Part shown: piece after piece, positions 7,694-13,564 of the stretch
Position numbering within the stretch: position 1 is the stretch's first letter
Layout of the letters: every line of letters starts with the position of its first letter
From: Jiangella anatolica
GTDB taxonomy: Bacteria > Actinomycetota > Actinomycetes > Jiangellales > Jiangellaceae
Length of the DNA: 36,009 nt
Reading direction: 5' to 3'
NCBI RefSeq assembly: GCF_003236295.1
Contig: NZ_POTW01000070.1
Coordinates: 1-36,009, forward strand
Position numbers and translations under genes: made by a program
Notes under the pieces: generated by a model
The model's input: the letters and a program-made list of their open reading frames with translations, nothing else
Databases searched by the model: none
Told to the model about the DNA's origin: nothing

Positions 7694-8856
7694 CCGACGC
7701 CACCGGCGTTACCCGCCGGGCCCTCCGCCATCGCGTCGCGATAGCGCTCCAGCTCGTCCCGGTGCTGCTCGACGAACTCCTCCTCGAAGCCCCACGCGAC
7801 CTCGCGCCGGACCTCGCCGAACCCGTCCTGCTCGCACTCGTAGTCGGCGGTCGCGACAGCGATCTCGTACTCCTGCAACTCGGCCAAGGCCGCCTCGTCG
7901 ATCTCGGGCAGCTCGCCGCCCTCGCCGCCGATGCTGACGCTCGGCTCGTCCTCCTCCGGCGCGTCGGTGGGCGCCTCGTCGTCCCAGCCGTACAGCTCGC
8001 TGAGCCGGTCCATGACCGCCGACTCGGGGTCGTCGGGACCCTCGAACTCGCTGTAGCCGGCCTCGGCCATGCAGGCGGCCCATTCCTCGGCCGCCTCGGT
8101 GATGCGCGGGTCGCTCTCGATCCGCTGCCGCAGCGCGTCGAGGTCCTCGAACAGGCCCTCGAACTCGCTCATGTCCGGCCCCATCATCATGCCGTCGTCC
8201 TCGCCGTAGACCTCGGCGCGGGCCTCGCCGTGGCAACCCTGCTGCAGCGGTGCCTGCGGCGCGCCGGACGCGCCCTCCTGCGGCGAGATCGCCACGCCGC
8301 CGCCACCGTCGGCCACCTCGACGCCATCGCCCCAGAGCACGCGGTAGTACTCCTCCAGCGCGCCCTCGGACAGGCCGTCGCGGATCTCCTGGTTCGGGTC
8401 GACCCATTCCTGTTCCTTCTCCGGGTTCATGAGCGTCGTGTATCCGTAGCCGTACTCGCGGGCGAACTCGTCCGGCGGCAACGCGTACGCCTCGGCGAAC
8501 GGGTCCTCGCCGGTGTCGCCGGCCATCGGGTCGACCGGGATGTACTCGAAGCCGGCCTCCTCCATGCAGGCGGCGACCAGCTCCTCGACCTGGCGCAGCT
8601 TCTGGCGCTCGTCCTCGTCCATCTCGGCGGCGGAGACGGCCATCGTCACGGCCCCGCCGCTGATGAGGCCGGAGTTCTCCCCCAGGTACTCCTCCAGCGG
8701 GCTCAGCTCCTCGCCGTCGCCCGACTGGTCCGCGGAGTCGCCGTTCGTCCCGTCGTTCTGGCCGTCGCCACCGTCGTCGTCGCCGCAGCCGGCCAGGGCC
8801 AGCCCGGCGACGCACGCGAATGCCAGCAGCCGGGCCCGTGCACGCCAATTCGTCAT
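7690..8856 (-). CDS. Secreted lipoprotein with two CM-x2-AG cysteine modules
   Basis: The 388-residue protein has a lipoprotein signal (MTNWRARARLLAFACVAG, lipobox LALAGC, lipid-bearing Cys24) followed by an acidic Gly/Asp linker. The mature part is strongly acidic and contains two similar units, AACMEEAGFEY (Cys97) paired with a later Cys208, and WAACMAEAGY (Cys262) paired with Cys341. I infer two disulfide-stabilised repeats. The neighbouring kinase sensor has the same Cys arrangement. The ATG at 8856 is preferred: upstream in-frame codons run into the divergent promoter and the regulator gene, the signal peptide begins here, and CACCCT lies 6 nt upstream. First gene of the ABC operon; probably a substrate-binding or sensing partner. 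Exact function unknown. Confidence 0.85.
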   Translation of the reverse strand: MTNWRARARLLAFACVAGLALAGCGDDDGGDGQNDGTNGDSADQSGDGEELSPLEEYLGENSGLISGGAVTMAVSAAEMDEDERQKLRQVEELVAACMEEAGFEYIPVDPMAGDTGEDPFAEAYALPPDEFAREYGYGYTTLMNPEKEQEWVDPNQEIRDGLSEGALEEYYRVLWGDGVEVADGGGGVAISPQEGASGAPQAPLQQGCHGEARAEVYGEDDGMMMGPDMSEFEGLFEDLDALRQRIESDPRITEAAEEWAACMAEAGYSEFEGPDDPESAVMDRLSELYGWDDEAPTDAPEEDEPSVSIGGEGGELPEIDEAALAELQEYEIAVATADYECEQDGFGEVRREVAWGFEEEFVEQHRDELERYRDAMAEGPAGNAGGVG

Positions 8857-8877
8857 GGCAGAAGGGTGCGAAGTGGG

Positions 8878-8896
8878 CTGTGAAGAACCTGTGAAG
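8878..8896 (-). promoter_or_regulatory. Tandem CTGTGAAG repeats, likely response-regulator site for the ABC operon
   Basis: CTGTGAAG occurs at 8878-8885 and again at 8889-8896, an 11-bp period typical of tandem OmpR/PhoB-family sites. The pair covers about -22 to -40 relative to the lipoprotein start, where a -35 element would lie, and no good -35 is visible. This fits activation by the divergently encoded response regulator; binding is inferred. Confidence 0.6.
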
Positions 8897-8924
8897 GAGC
8901 CGTCAGATCCGCGCTCTTCATAGC

Positions 8925-8941
8925 TTCCTGACAGGTTCCTG
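8925..8941 (+). promoter_or_regulatory. Tandem TTCCTG repeats before the response-regulator gene
   Basis: TTCCTG occurs at 8925-8930 and 8936-8941, again with an 11-bp period. The pair sits immediately upstream of a weak -10-like CACACT (8943-8948) and 15 bp before the regulator ATG. It may be a second, autoregulatory binding site of the OmpR-type regulator, or the site of another factor since the half-site differs from CTGTGAAG. Confidence 0.45.
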
Positions 8942-8956
8942 CCACACTCGAATGTC

Positions 8957-9661
8957 ATGGGAGCCCGGATCCTCGTGGCCGAGGACGACGTCAAACAGGC
9001 CGAGCTCGTCCGCCGCTACCTCGAGCGCGAGGGTCACGCCGTCGTCATCACGCACGACGGACGGACGGCGCTGGACGAGGCGCGGCGGCGCCGGCCTGAC
9101 CTGCTCGTGCTCGACATCATGATGCCACGGGTCGACGGTCTGGACGTCTGCCGGATCCTGCGGCAGGAGTCCGACACCCCGATCATCATGCTGACCGCGC
9201 GGTCCACCGAGGACGACCTGCTGCTCGGCCTGGACCTCGGCGCCGACGACTACCTCACCAAGCCGTACAGCCCGCGCGAGCTGGTGGCCCGGGTCCGCAG
9301 CATCCTGCGCCGGGCGGACCGGCACCGGGCGCCCGACTCCCGGCTGCGCATCGGCGAGCTGGTGGTCGACACGGGCCGGCACCAGGTGTTCGTCGACGAC
9401 CGCGAGATCGACGTGACGCCGGCGGAGTTCAAGATCCTGGCCTGTCTCGCGGCCGAGCCGGGCCGGGTGTTCCCGCGGCAGAAGCTGCTGGAGGAGGCGT
9501 TCGGCTTCGACCACTACGCGCTGGACCGCACGGTCGACGTCCACGTCATGAACCTGCGCCGCAAGATCGAGGCCGATCCGGCGGCGCCCGCCTTCCTGCT
9601 GACGGTGTACGGCGTCGGCTACAAGATGGCTGACCGACCGGGGGTCCGCGATGCGTCGTAA
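8957..9661 (+). CDS. OmpR/PhoB-family response regulator
   Basis: The 234-residue protein has a receiver domain with acidic pocket Glu9/Asp10, phosphoacceptor Asp53 (LLVLDIMMPRVDG), the conserved Thr in IIMLTARS and Lys in TKPYSP. It is followed by a winged-helix DNA-binding domain ending RTVDVHVMNLRRKIE and VYGVGYKM. It overlaps the histidine kinase gene by 11 bp and is divergent from the lipoprotein-adaptor-ABC operon. Two direct-repeat pairs with 11-bp period lie between them. It most likely activates that operon when phosphorylated by its cognate kinase. The ATG at 8957 is the first sensible start; I see no strong Shine-Dalgarno. Confidence 0.95.
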   Translation: MGARILVAEDDVKQAELVRRYLEREGHAVVITHDGRTALDEARRRRPDLLVLDIMMPRVDGLDVCRILRQESDTPIIMLTARSTEDDLLLGLDLGADDYLTKPYSPRELVARVRSILRRADRHRAPDSRLRIGELVVDTGRHQVFVDDREIDVTPAEFKILACLAAEPGRVFPRQKLLEEAFGFDHYALDRTVDVHVMNLRRKIEADPAAPAFLLTVYGVGYKMADRPGVRDAS

Positions 9662-11696
9662 CCTGTTCGTCCGGCTGCTGGTGCTGTTCCTCGGCGTCGC
9701 GGTCATCTCCATCGCGGCGACCGCCTGGATCACCACCCAGAGCACCAGCCAGCGGCTGCGTGGCGAGTTCGAGCGGAGCCTCGAGGCCGACAACACCGTC
9801 TACCAGACACTGATCGCTTACGCGCAGAGCCACGACTCGTGGTCCGGCGTCGGCGCCATGGTCGACGACCTCGCGGCGATGACGGGCAACCGGGTCGCGC
9901 TGACCGACGCCGACGGCGACATCCTGGCCGACTCGGCCACCTCAGATGCCGGCGACTCGCCGCCGCTGCCGTCCACGCCGATCGCCGAGGTCGACCCGAT
10001 GGCTCCGTTGGCGGTCATGGCCGGCGGCGTCGCGGTGGCCGCCGCGTCGTCCACCGTCGACACGTGGATGCTCGAGGGCGAGGCGGAGGCCGGGGCCGGC
10101 GGCTCCGCGGCGCCGCCGGCCAGCCCCACGCCGACCGGCGCCACGACGCCGGCTCCGCTGAAGGAGACGGCGCCGCCCGGGGAGACGGTCACCATGCTGA
10201 CCGACGAGATGACCATCGTCGGCTCCGTCGGGCTGGAGGCAGCGGGGCCGGTCTGGCGCTTGACCGCGGCGGAGACGGCGAACCGCGAGCGGCTCGTCGT
10301 CGCGGCCAACGAGTGCCTGACGCAGGCCGGGGCCGACGAGCTGCTGGTCGGTCCCGACGGGAACGTCCTGCGGACCTACGTCGAGACGAGCGACGGGCCG
10401 GACCCGACGGCGCCGGCCACCGAGGCCCCGGTCGACGTGACCACGCAGCAGTGTGTGCCGCCGGAGTTGTTGAAGCCGAGCGAGGCCAGCATCGCCCTCA
10501 ACAGCGAGCAGGTGCGGCTGACCCAGGAGTGCCTCAGCGCCGCCGGCATCGAGGCCGACCCCATTCAGACCGAGAACGGCCTGCTCCAGCTCCGGGTCGC
10601 GAACGACGATCCGGCCATGCAGGGCATCGTGGCTGACTGCGACGCCACGGCGTACGAGCAGGCGATCGAGCCGTACCTCGCCGATCCGGCGCTGCTGTAC
10701 GTCGGCTCGACCGACCGGTTCAACGCGTTCTCCGGCGGCGGCTGGGTGCGCACGGCGCTCACCGGGCTCGGCGTGCTGGCCGCCGCCACGGGCGTCACCG
10801 TCCTCGCCGGGCGGCGGCTGTCGCACCCGATCCGCACCCTCACCGAGGCGGCCCAGCGGATGGCGTCGGGCGGACGCGGCGCACGGGTCCGTGTCACCGG
10901 CCGCGACGAGGTCGCCCAGCTGGGGCACGCCTTCAACGCGATGGCGTCGTCGATCGAGCAGAACGAGCGCCAGCGCAAGGCGATGGTCAGCGACATCGCG
11001 CATGAGCTGCGCACGCCGCTGGCGAACGTCCGCGGCTACCTCGAGGCGGCCGAGGACGGCGTCGTCCCGCTGGACCCGCAGCTGGTGTCGTCGCTGCTGG
11101 AGGAGTCCGCGCTGCTGCAGCGGCTGATCGACGACCTGCAGGACCTCGCCCTCGCCGACGCCGGCATGCTGCGCATCCACCGCGAGACCATCGACGTCGC
11201 CGACCTCGCCCGCCAGGTGGTCGCCGCCCACCAGCCGTCAGCCTCGGCGTCGTCGGTCGAGCTGGTCGTCGCCGCCCCGCCGTCCGTCCCCGCCGACGCC
11301 GATCCCGTGCGGCTGCGGCAGGCGCTGGGCAACCTGGTCGCCAACGCCGTCCAGTACTCCGGTTCCGGCAGCACCGTCCTGGTCAGGCTCTCCCACGACA
11401 TCATCACCGACGACGTCGTGCTCGCCGTCCGCGACGACGGGCCGGGGATCGAGCGCGAGCACCTGGAGCACCTGTTCGACCGCTTCTACCGCACCGACAC
11501 GTCGCGGACCCGGGCCACCGGCGGCAGCGGACTCGGGCTGGCGATCACCAAGCACCTGGTGGAGGCGCACGGCGGCACGGTGACGGTGTCGAGCATGGTC
11601 GGCGCCGGGTCGACGTTCACGATCCGGCTGCCGGCGCAGGCGCCCGAACCGGCCGAAGCGGGTGCCGCCTCGTCAGCCTCGCCGGCCCGGGGGTGA
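9651..11696 (+). CDS. Sensor histidine kinase with large Cys-rich extracytoplasmic domain
   Basis: The 681-residue kinase has a first membrane helix at about residues 7-29, an extracytoplasmic domain of some 330 residues, and a second helix near 365-387. A HAMP segment follows, then a HisKA domain with His451 (DIAHELRTPLANVRG) and an HATPase domain (N box VANAVQYS, G boxes DDGPGI and GSGLGLAI). The sensor contains ECLTQAG (Cys222) with Cys268, and ECLSAAG (Cys294) with Cys330, the same repeated Cys-AG pattern as the lipoprotein encoded across the divergent promoter. A low-complexity Ala/Pro/Thr linker precedes it. The start overlaps the regulator gene by 11 bp, so the pair is cotranslated. 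Ligand unknown; sensing of the lipoprotein or its substrate is inference. Confidence 0.93.
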   Translation: MRRNLFVRLLVLFLGVAVISIAATAWITTQSTSQRLRGEFERSLEADNTVYQTLIAYAQSHDSWSGVGAMVDDLAAMTGNRVALTDADGDILADSATSDAGDSPPLPSTPIAEVDPMAPLAVMAGGVAVAAASSTVDTWMLEGEAEAGAGGSAAPPASPTPTGATTPAPLKETAPPGETVTMLTDEMTIVGSVGLEAAGPVWRLTAAETANRERLVVAANECLTQAGADELLVGPDGNVLRTYVETSDGPDPTAPATEAPVDVTTQQCVPPELLKPSEASIALNSEQVRLTQECLSAAGIEADPIQTENGLLQLRVANDDPAMQGIVADCDATAYEQAIEPYLADPALLYVGSTDRFNAFSGGGWVRTALTGLGVLAAATGVTVLAGRRLSHPIRTLTEAAQRMASGGRGARVRVTGRDEVAQLGHAFNAMASSIEQNERQRKAMVSDIAHELRTPLANVRGYLEAAEDGVVPLDPQLVSSLLEESALLQRLIDDLQDLALADAGMLRIHRETIDVADLARQVVAAHQPSASASSVELVVAAPPSVPADADPVRLRQALGNLVANAVQYSGSGSTVLVRLSHDIITDDVVLAVRDDGPGIEREHLEHLFDRFYRTDTSRTRATGGSGLGLAITKHLVEAHGGTVTVSSMVGAGSTFTIRLPAQAPEPAEAGAASSASPARG

Positions 11697-11711
11697 GGTA
11701 TGCTCGGCGTC

Positions 11712-11733
11712 GTGCCGCCTCTGAGGGCGGCAC
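11712..11733 (+). terminator. Perfect 8-bp hairpin between kinase gene and tRNA-Gly
   Basis: GTGCCGCC (11712-11719) and GGCGGCAC (11726-11733) form an 8-bp stem with a 6-nt loop, 15 bp after the kinase stop and 2 bp before the tRNA. No T-tract follows. It could end kinase transcription, as in many GC-rich actinobacterial hairpins, or be the 5' leader of the tRNA precursor. A TATGCT -10-like hexamer at 11699-11704 would start transcription near the hairpin, favouring the second reading. Confidence 0.45.
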
Positions 11734-11735
11734 AC

Positions 11736-11809
11736 GCGGGTGTAGTTCAATGGTAGAACTCCAGCTTCCCAAGCTGATAACGCGGGTTCGATTCCCGTCA
11801 CCCGCTCCA
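11736..11809 (+). tRNA. tRNA-Gly, anticodon CCC, CCA encoded
   Basis: The cloverleaf is clear. The acceptor arm GCGGGTG pairs with CACCCGC, the D arm is GTTC/GAAC, the anticodon loop TTCCCAA contains CCC, and the T arm carries GGTTCGATTCC. The body is 71 nt (11736-11806), with discriminator T and genomically encoded CCA at 11807-11809. The outermost anticodon-stem pair is a C-A mismatch. It reads GGG codons. A methyltransferase ORF starts 3 nt after the CCA, so the two may share one primary transcript. tRNA genes are common integration sites, but I see no repeat of its 3' end in the window. Confidence 0.96.
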
Positions 11810-11812
11810 CTC

Positions 11813-12475
11813 ATGAGGACGCGCCTGCTCGAAGCCCTCGCTCGCGTCAATCGGCGTCACTCGTGGTCGCACAACGACGCCTACGCGCCCTTCGTGCTCT
11901 ACCACGCCTGGCGCGGACGACGCGCCGGCGCCGTCACGGCCCTCGACATCGGCTGCGGCACTGGCGGATTGCTTCGCCGGCTCGCGCGCGTCCTGCCGGA
12001 GGTCACCGGGATCGAGCCCGACCCCGGCACGGCGAAGAAGGCGGCCGCGTCCACGAGGGACCTTTCCAACGTCACGGTCGTTCAATCGGCCTTCCCCACC
12101 AGCGAGCACGCTCGCTTCGACGTCGTCTCGATGGTCGCCGTGCTCCATCACCTCCCCCTGCACCAAGGCATTCGCGCGGCACAAGAGGTCGTAGCCCCAG
12201 GTGGCAGGCTGATCATCGTCGGCTGCCACCGCGACGAGCCACGCTCGGGGTGGTGGCTCGAACTCGTCTCGGTGCTGCTGAACCAGCTCATCGGTCTGGT
12301 CCTCCACCCGCGGCGCGCCTCTGAACTCCCCGAGAACATGACGGCGCCCGTGGCGGCACCGGCCGACTCATACACAGAGATCAGGGCGGACGTGCACGCA
12401 TCGCTTCCCGGCGTCAAGGTTCGCCGCGGCCTCTTCTGGACGTACACCGCCGTCTGGCTCGCACCGCCGAGCTGA
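11813..12475 (+). CDS. Class I SAM-dependent methyltransferase
   Basis: The 220-residue protein has SAM motif I ALDIGCGTGGLL near residue 45, the acidic residue after the second strand (VTGIEPDPG), and a motif IV/post-motif region FDVVSMVAVLHHLPL followed by VVAPGGRLIIVG. This is a Methyltransf_11/25-type fold; the substrate is unknown. The reading frame stays open upstream through the tRNA, but translating that part gives the well-known spurious tRNA-derived peptide, so ATG at 11813 is chosen. The start is 3 nt after the tRNA CCA, with no room for a Shine-Dalgarno sequence outside the tRNA. RNase processing of the tRNA would leave a nearly leaderless mRNA. Third-position GC seems somewhat lower than its neighbours, which may hint at transfer. 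Confidence 0.85.
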   Translation: MRTRLLEALARVNRRHSWSHNDAYAPFVLYHAWRGRRAGAVTALDIGCGTGGLLRRLARVLPEVTGIEPDPGTAKKAAASTRDLSNVTVVQSAFPTSEHARFDVVSMVAVLHHLPLHQGIRAAQEVVAPGGRLIIVGCHRDEPRSGWWLELVSVLLNQLIGLVLHPRRASELPENMTAPVAAPADSYTEIRADVHASLPGVKVRRGLFWTYTAVWLAPPS

Positions 12476-12484
12476 CCTCGGCGC

Positions 12485-12772
12485 TCACACCTCGACGAAG
12501 AGGGTGATCGTCACGACGTCGCCGACGTGGAGGTCCTCGCCGCGGCGGACGACGTCCTTGAGGGGGACGACGTAGCCGCCGTCCTTCGGGAACAGCGACG
12601 TGGTCCAATCGGTGCCGCCGATGCGGGCCCGGACGGGGATCATCCCCCAGCCGTACGAGACCATCGCCGCGGCCTCGGCCAGCTCCGCGCTCTCGTCGGC
12701 CGGCACCGTCACGAAGTGGAACGGCGCCGGGCCGCGCCAGTGCCAGATCTCACCGGTGAACTCCAGTTCCAC
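12485..12772 (-). CDS. DUF1905 domain protein
   Basis: This 95-residue protein (MELEFTGEIWHWRGPAPFHFVTVP to GDVVTITLFVEV) is a single DUF1905 domain, a small double-psi-barrel-like fold of unknown function. The WHWRGPAPFHFVTVP and SLFPKDGGYVVPLK segments are typical. The start is GTG at 12772, 10 bp after the GH16-like gene on the same strand, so they probably form an operon. In other bacteria DUF1905 is often fused or adjacent to YdeI/OmpD-associated domains; no such domain is present here. No membrane segment or signal. Confidence 0.88.
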   Translation of the reverse strand: MELEFTGEIWHWRGPAPFHFVTVPADESAELAEAAAMVSYGWGMIPVRARIGGTDWTTSLFPKDGGYVVPLKDVVRRGEDLHVGDVVTITLFVEV

Positions 12773-12782
12773 GACCGCGAGC

Positions 12783-13532
12783 CTAGACGGCTTGCAGCGG
12801 CTGGCCGCTCACGTGCGTCACGATCAGCTCCGGGACCTCGTCGGCGGAACCACCACGTGCGGGGAAGTCGAACACGCCGAGCATCAGCTGCATCGGATAG
12901 TCCGGCGCCTGGTGCACCACGCGGACGACCCGGCCGTCGACGCTGAAGGTGACGCGGCCGGGCCGCCAGTCGACGCCGTAGAGGTGGAACTCGGCGACGT
13001 CCAGGTCCAGCCAGGGCGCCTCGAAGTCCTCGCGCAGCAGCGGGTCGCGGAACGCGTGCACGCCCATGCCGACGTCGTGCGCCGCCGAGCCGAACACCTC
13101 CATGACGCAGATCTCGCCGGACCGCTCCGGCCGGTCCTCGATGCCGGACAGCCAGAACGCCACCATCGACCGCTCGGAGACGACCCCGCGCAACCGGGCC
13201 TCGAACCGTCCATAGGTCGGCGTGTAGCCCCAGAACGGCGGCTGCTCCTCGCGCACCGTCAGCCCCGGCACGAACGGCTGCTGCCCGACGGTGCCGCCCA
13301 CCGGCCCGGAGAACGCGCCGGTCTGCACCGCCGACACCCGCAGCGGCGGCTCGTGCCGGTCGGCGCACCACATCCCCTGCGACGGCGGGATCCACAGCCG
13401 CAGCTCGCCGCCGGACACGGAGTACGTCGCGGCCGACTCGGCGCGGGAGCTCCAGTGCGAGAGGTAATAAGGAAACCAGAGACCGGTGTCCAGATCGTCG
13501 CCGTCGAACCGTTCGTCCACGTACGTGGCCAT
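12783..13532 (-). CDS. GH16-like beta-jellyroll protein with altered catalytic motif
   Basis: The 249-residue protein resembles glycoside hydrolase family 16 (laminarinase/lichenase fold). It has FDGDDLDTGLWFPYYLSHW at the N-terminus, YGRFEARLRG, and later FHLYGVDWRPGRVTFSVDGR, which are usual GH16 landmarks. The active-site strand, normally ExDxxE, reads GEICVMEVFG, so the central Asp is Cys while both Glu positions remain. There is no signal peptide, so it would act in the cytosol unless exported otherwise. It may be a degenerate enzyme or a sugar-binding protein. The ATG at 13532 has TACGAT 6 nt upstream, suggesting a leaderless mRNA. It is divergent from the SARP regulator with only 32 bp between start codons. 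Confidence 0.75.
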   Translation of the reverse strand: MATYVDERFDGDDLDTGLWFPYYLSHWSSRAESAATYSVSGGELRLWIPPSQGMWCADRHEPPLRVSAVQTGAFSGPVGGTVGQQPFVPGLTVREEQPPFWGYTPTYGRFEARLRGVVSERSMVAFWLSGIEDRPERSGEICVMEVFGSAAHDVGMGVHAFRDPLLREDFEAPWLDLDVAEFHLYGVDWRPGRVTFSVDGRVVRVVHQAPDYPMQLMLGVFDFPARGGSADEVPELIVTHVSGQPLQAV

Positions 13533-13564
13533 GCCCGGATCGTAGCCGTGGTTAGGGTGGGCGG
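13533..13564. promoter_or_regulatory. 32-bp divergent promoter with two leaderless-type -10 hexamers
   Basis: Minus strand: TACGAT (13544-13539) ends 6 nt before the GH16-like ATG. Plus strand: TAGGGT (13553-13558) ends 6 nt before the SARP ATG. Neither gene has a Shine-Dalgarno sequence. The two -35 regions must lie within the opposite gene or its -10, so the promoters probably compete for RNA polymerase. Confidence 0.6.

Noticed and set aside
8857-8994. N-terminal extension of the lipoprotein to 8994
   Set aside because: It would run through the divergent promoter and into the response-regulator gene and would bury the signal peptide and lipobox.
11693-11812. Upstream extension of the methyltransferase through the tRNA
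   Set aside because: The extra residues are the translation of tRNA-Gly, a known annotation artefact.
11736-12475. Genomic island or prophage integrated at tRNA-Gly
   Set aside because: No integrase, no repeat of the tRNA 3' end and no phage gene downstream within the window.
12780-12785. TAGGCT as a leaderless -10 for DUF1905
   Set aside because: It overlaps the stop codon of the GH16-like gene 10 bp upstream; operon transcription explains expression more simply.
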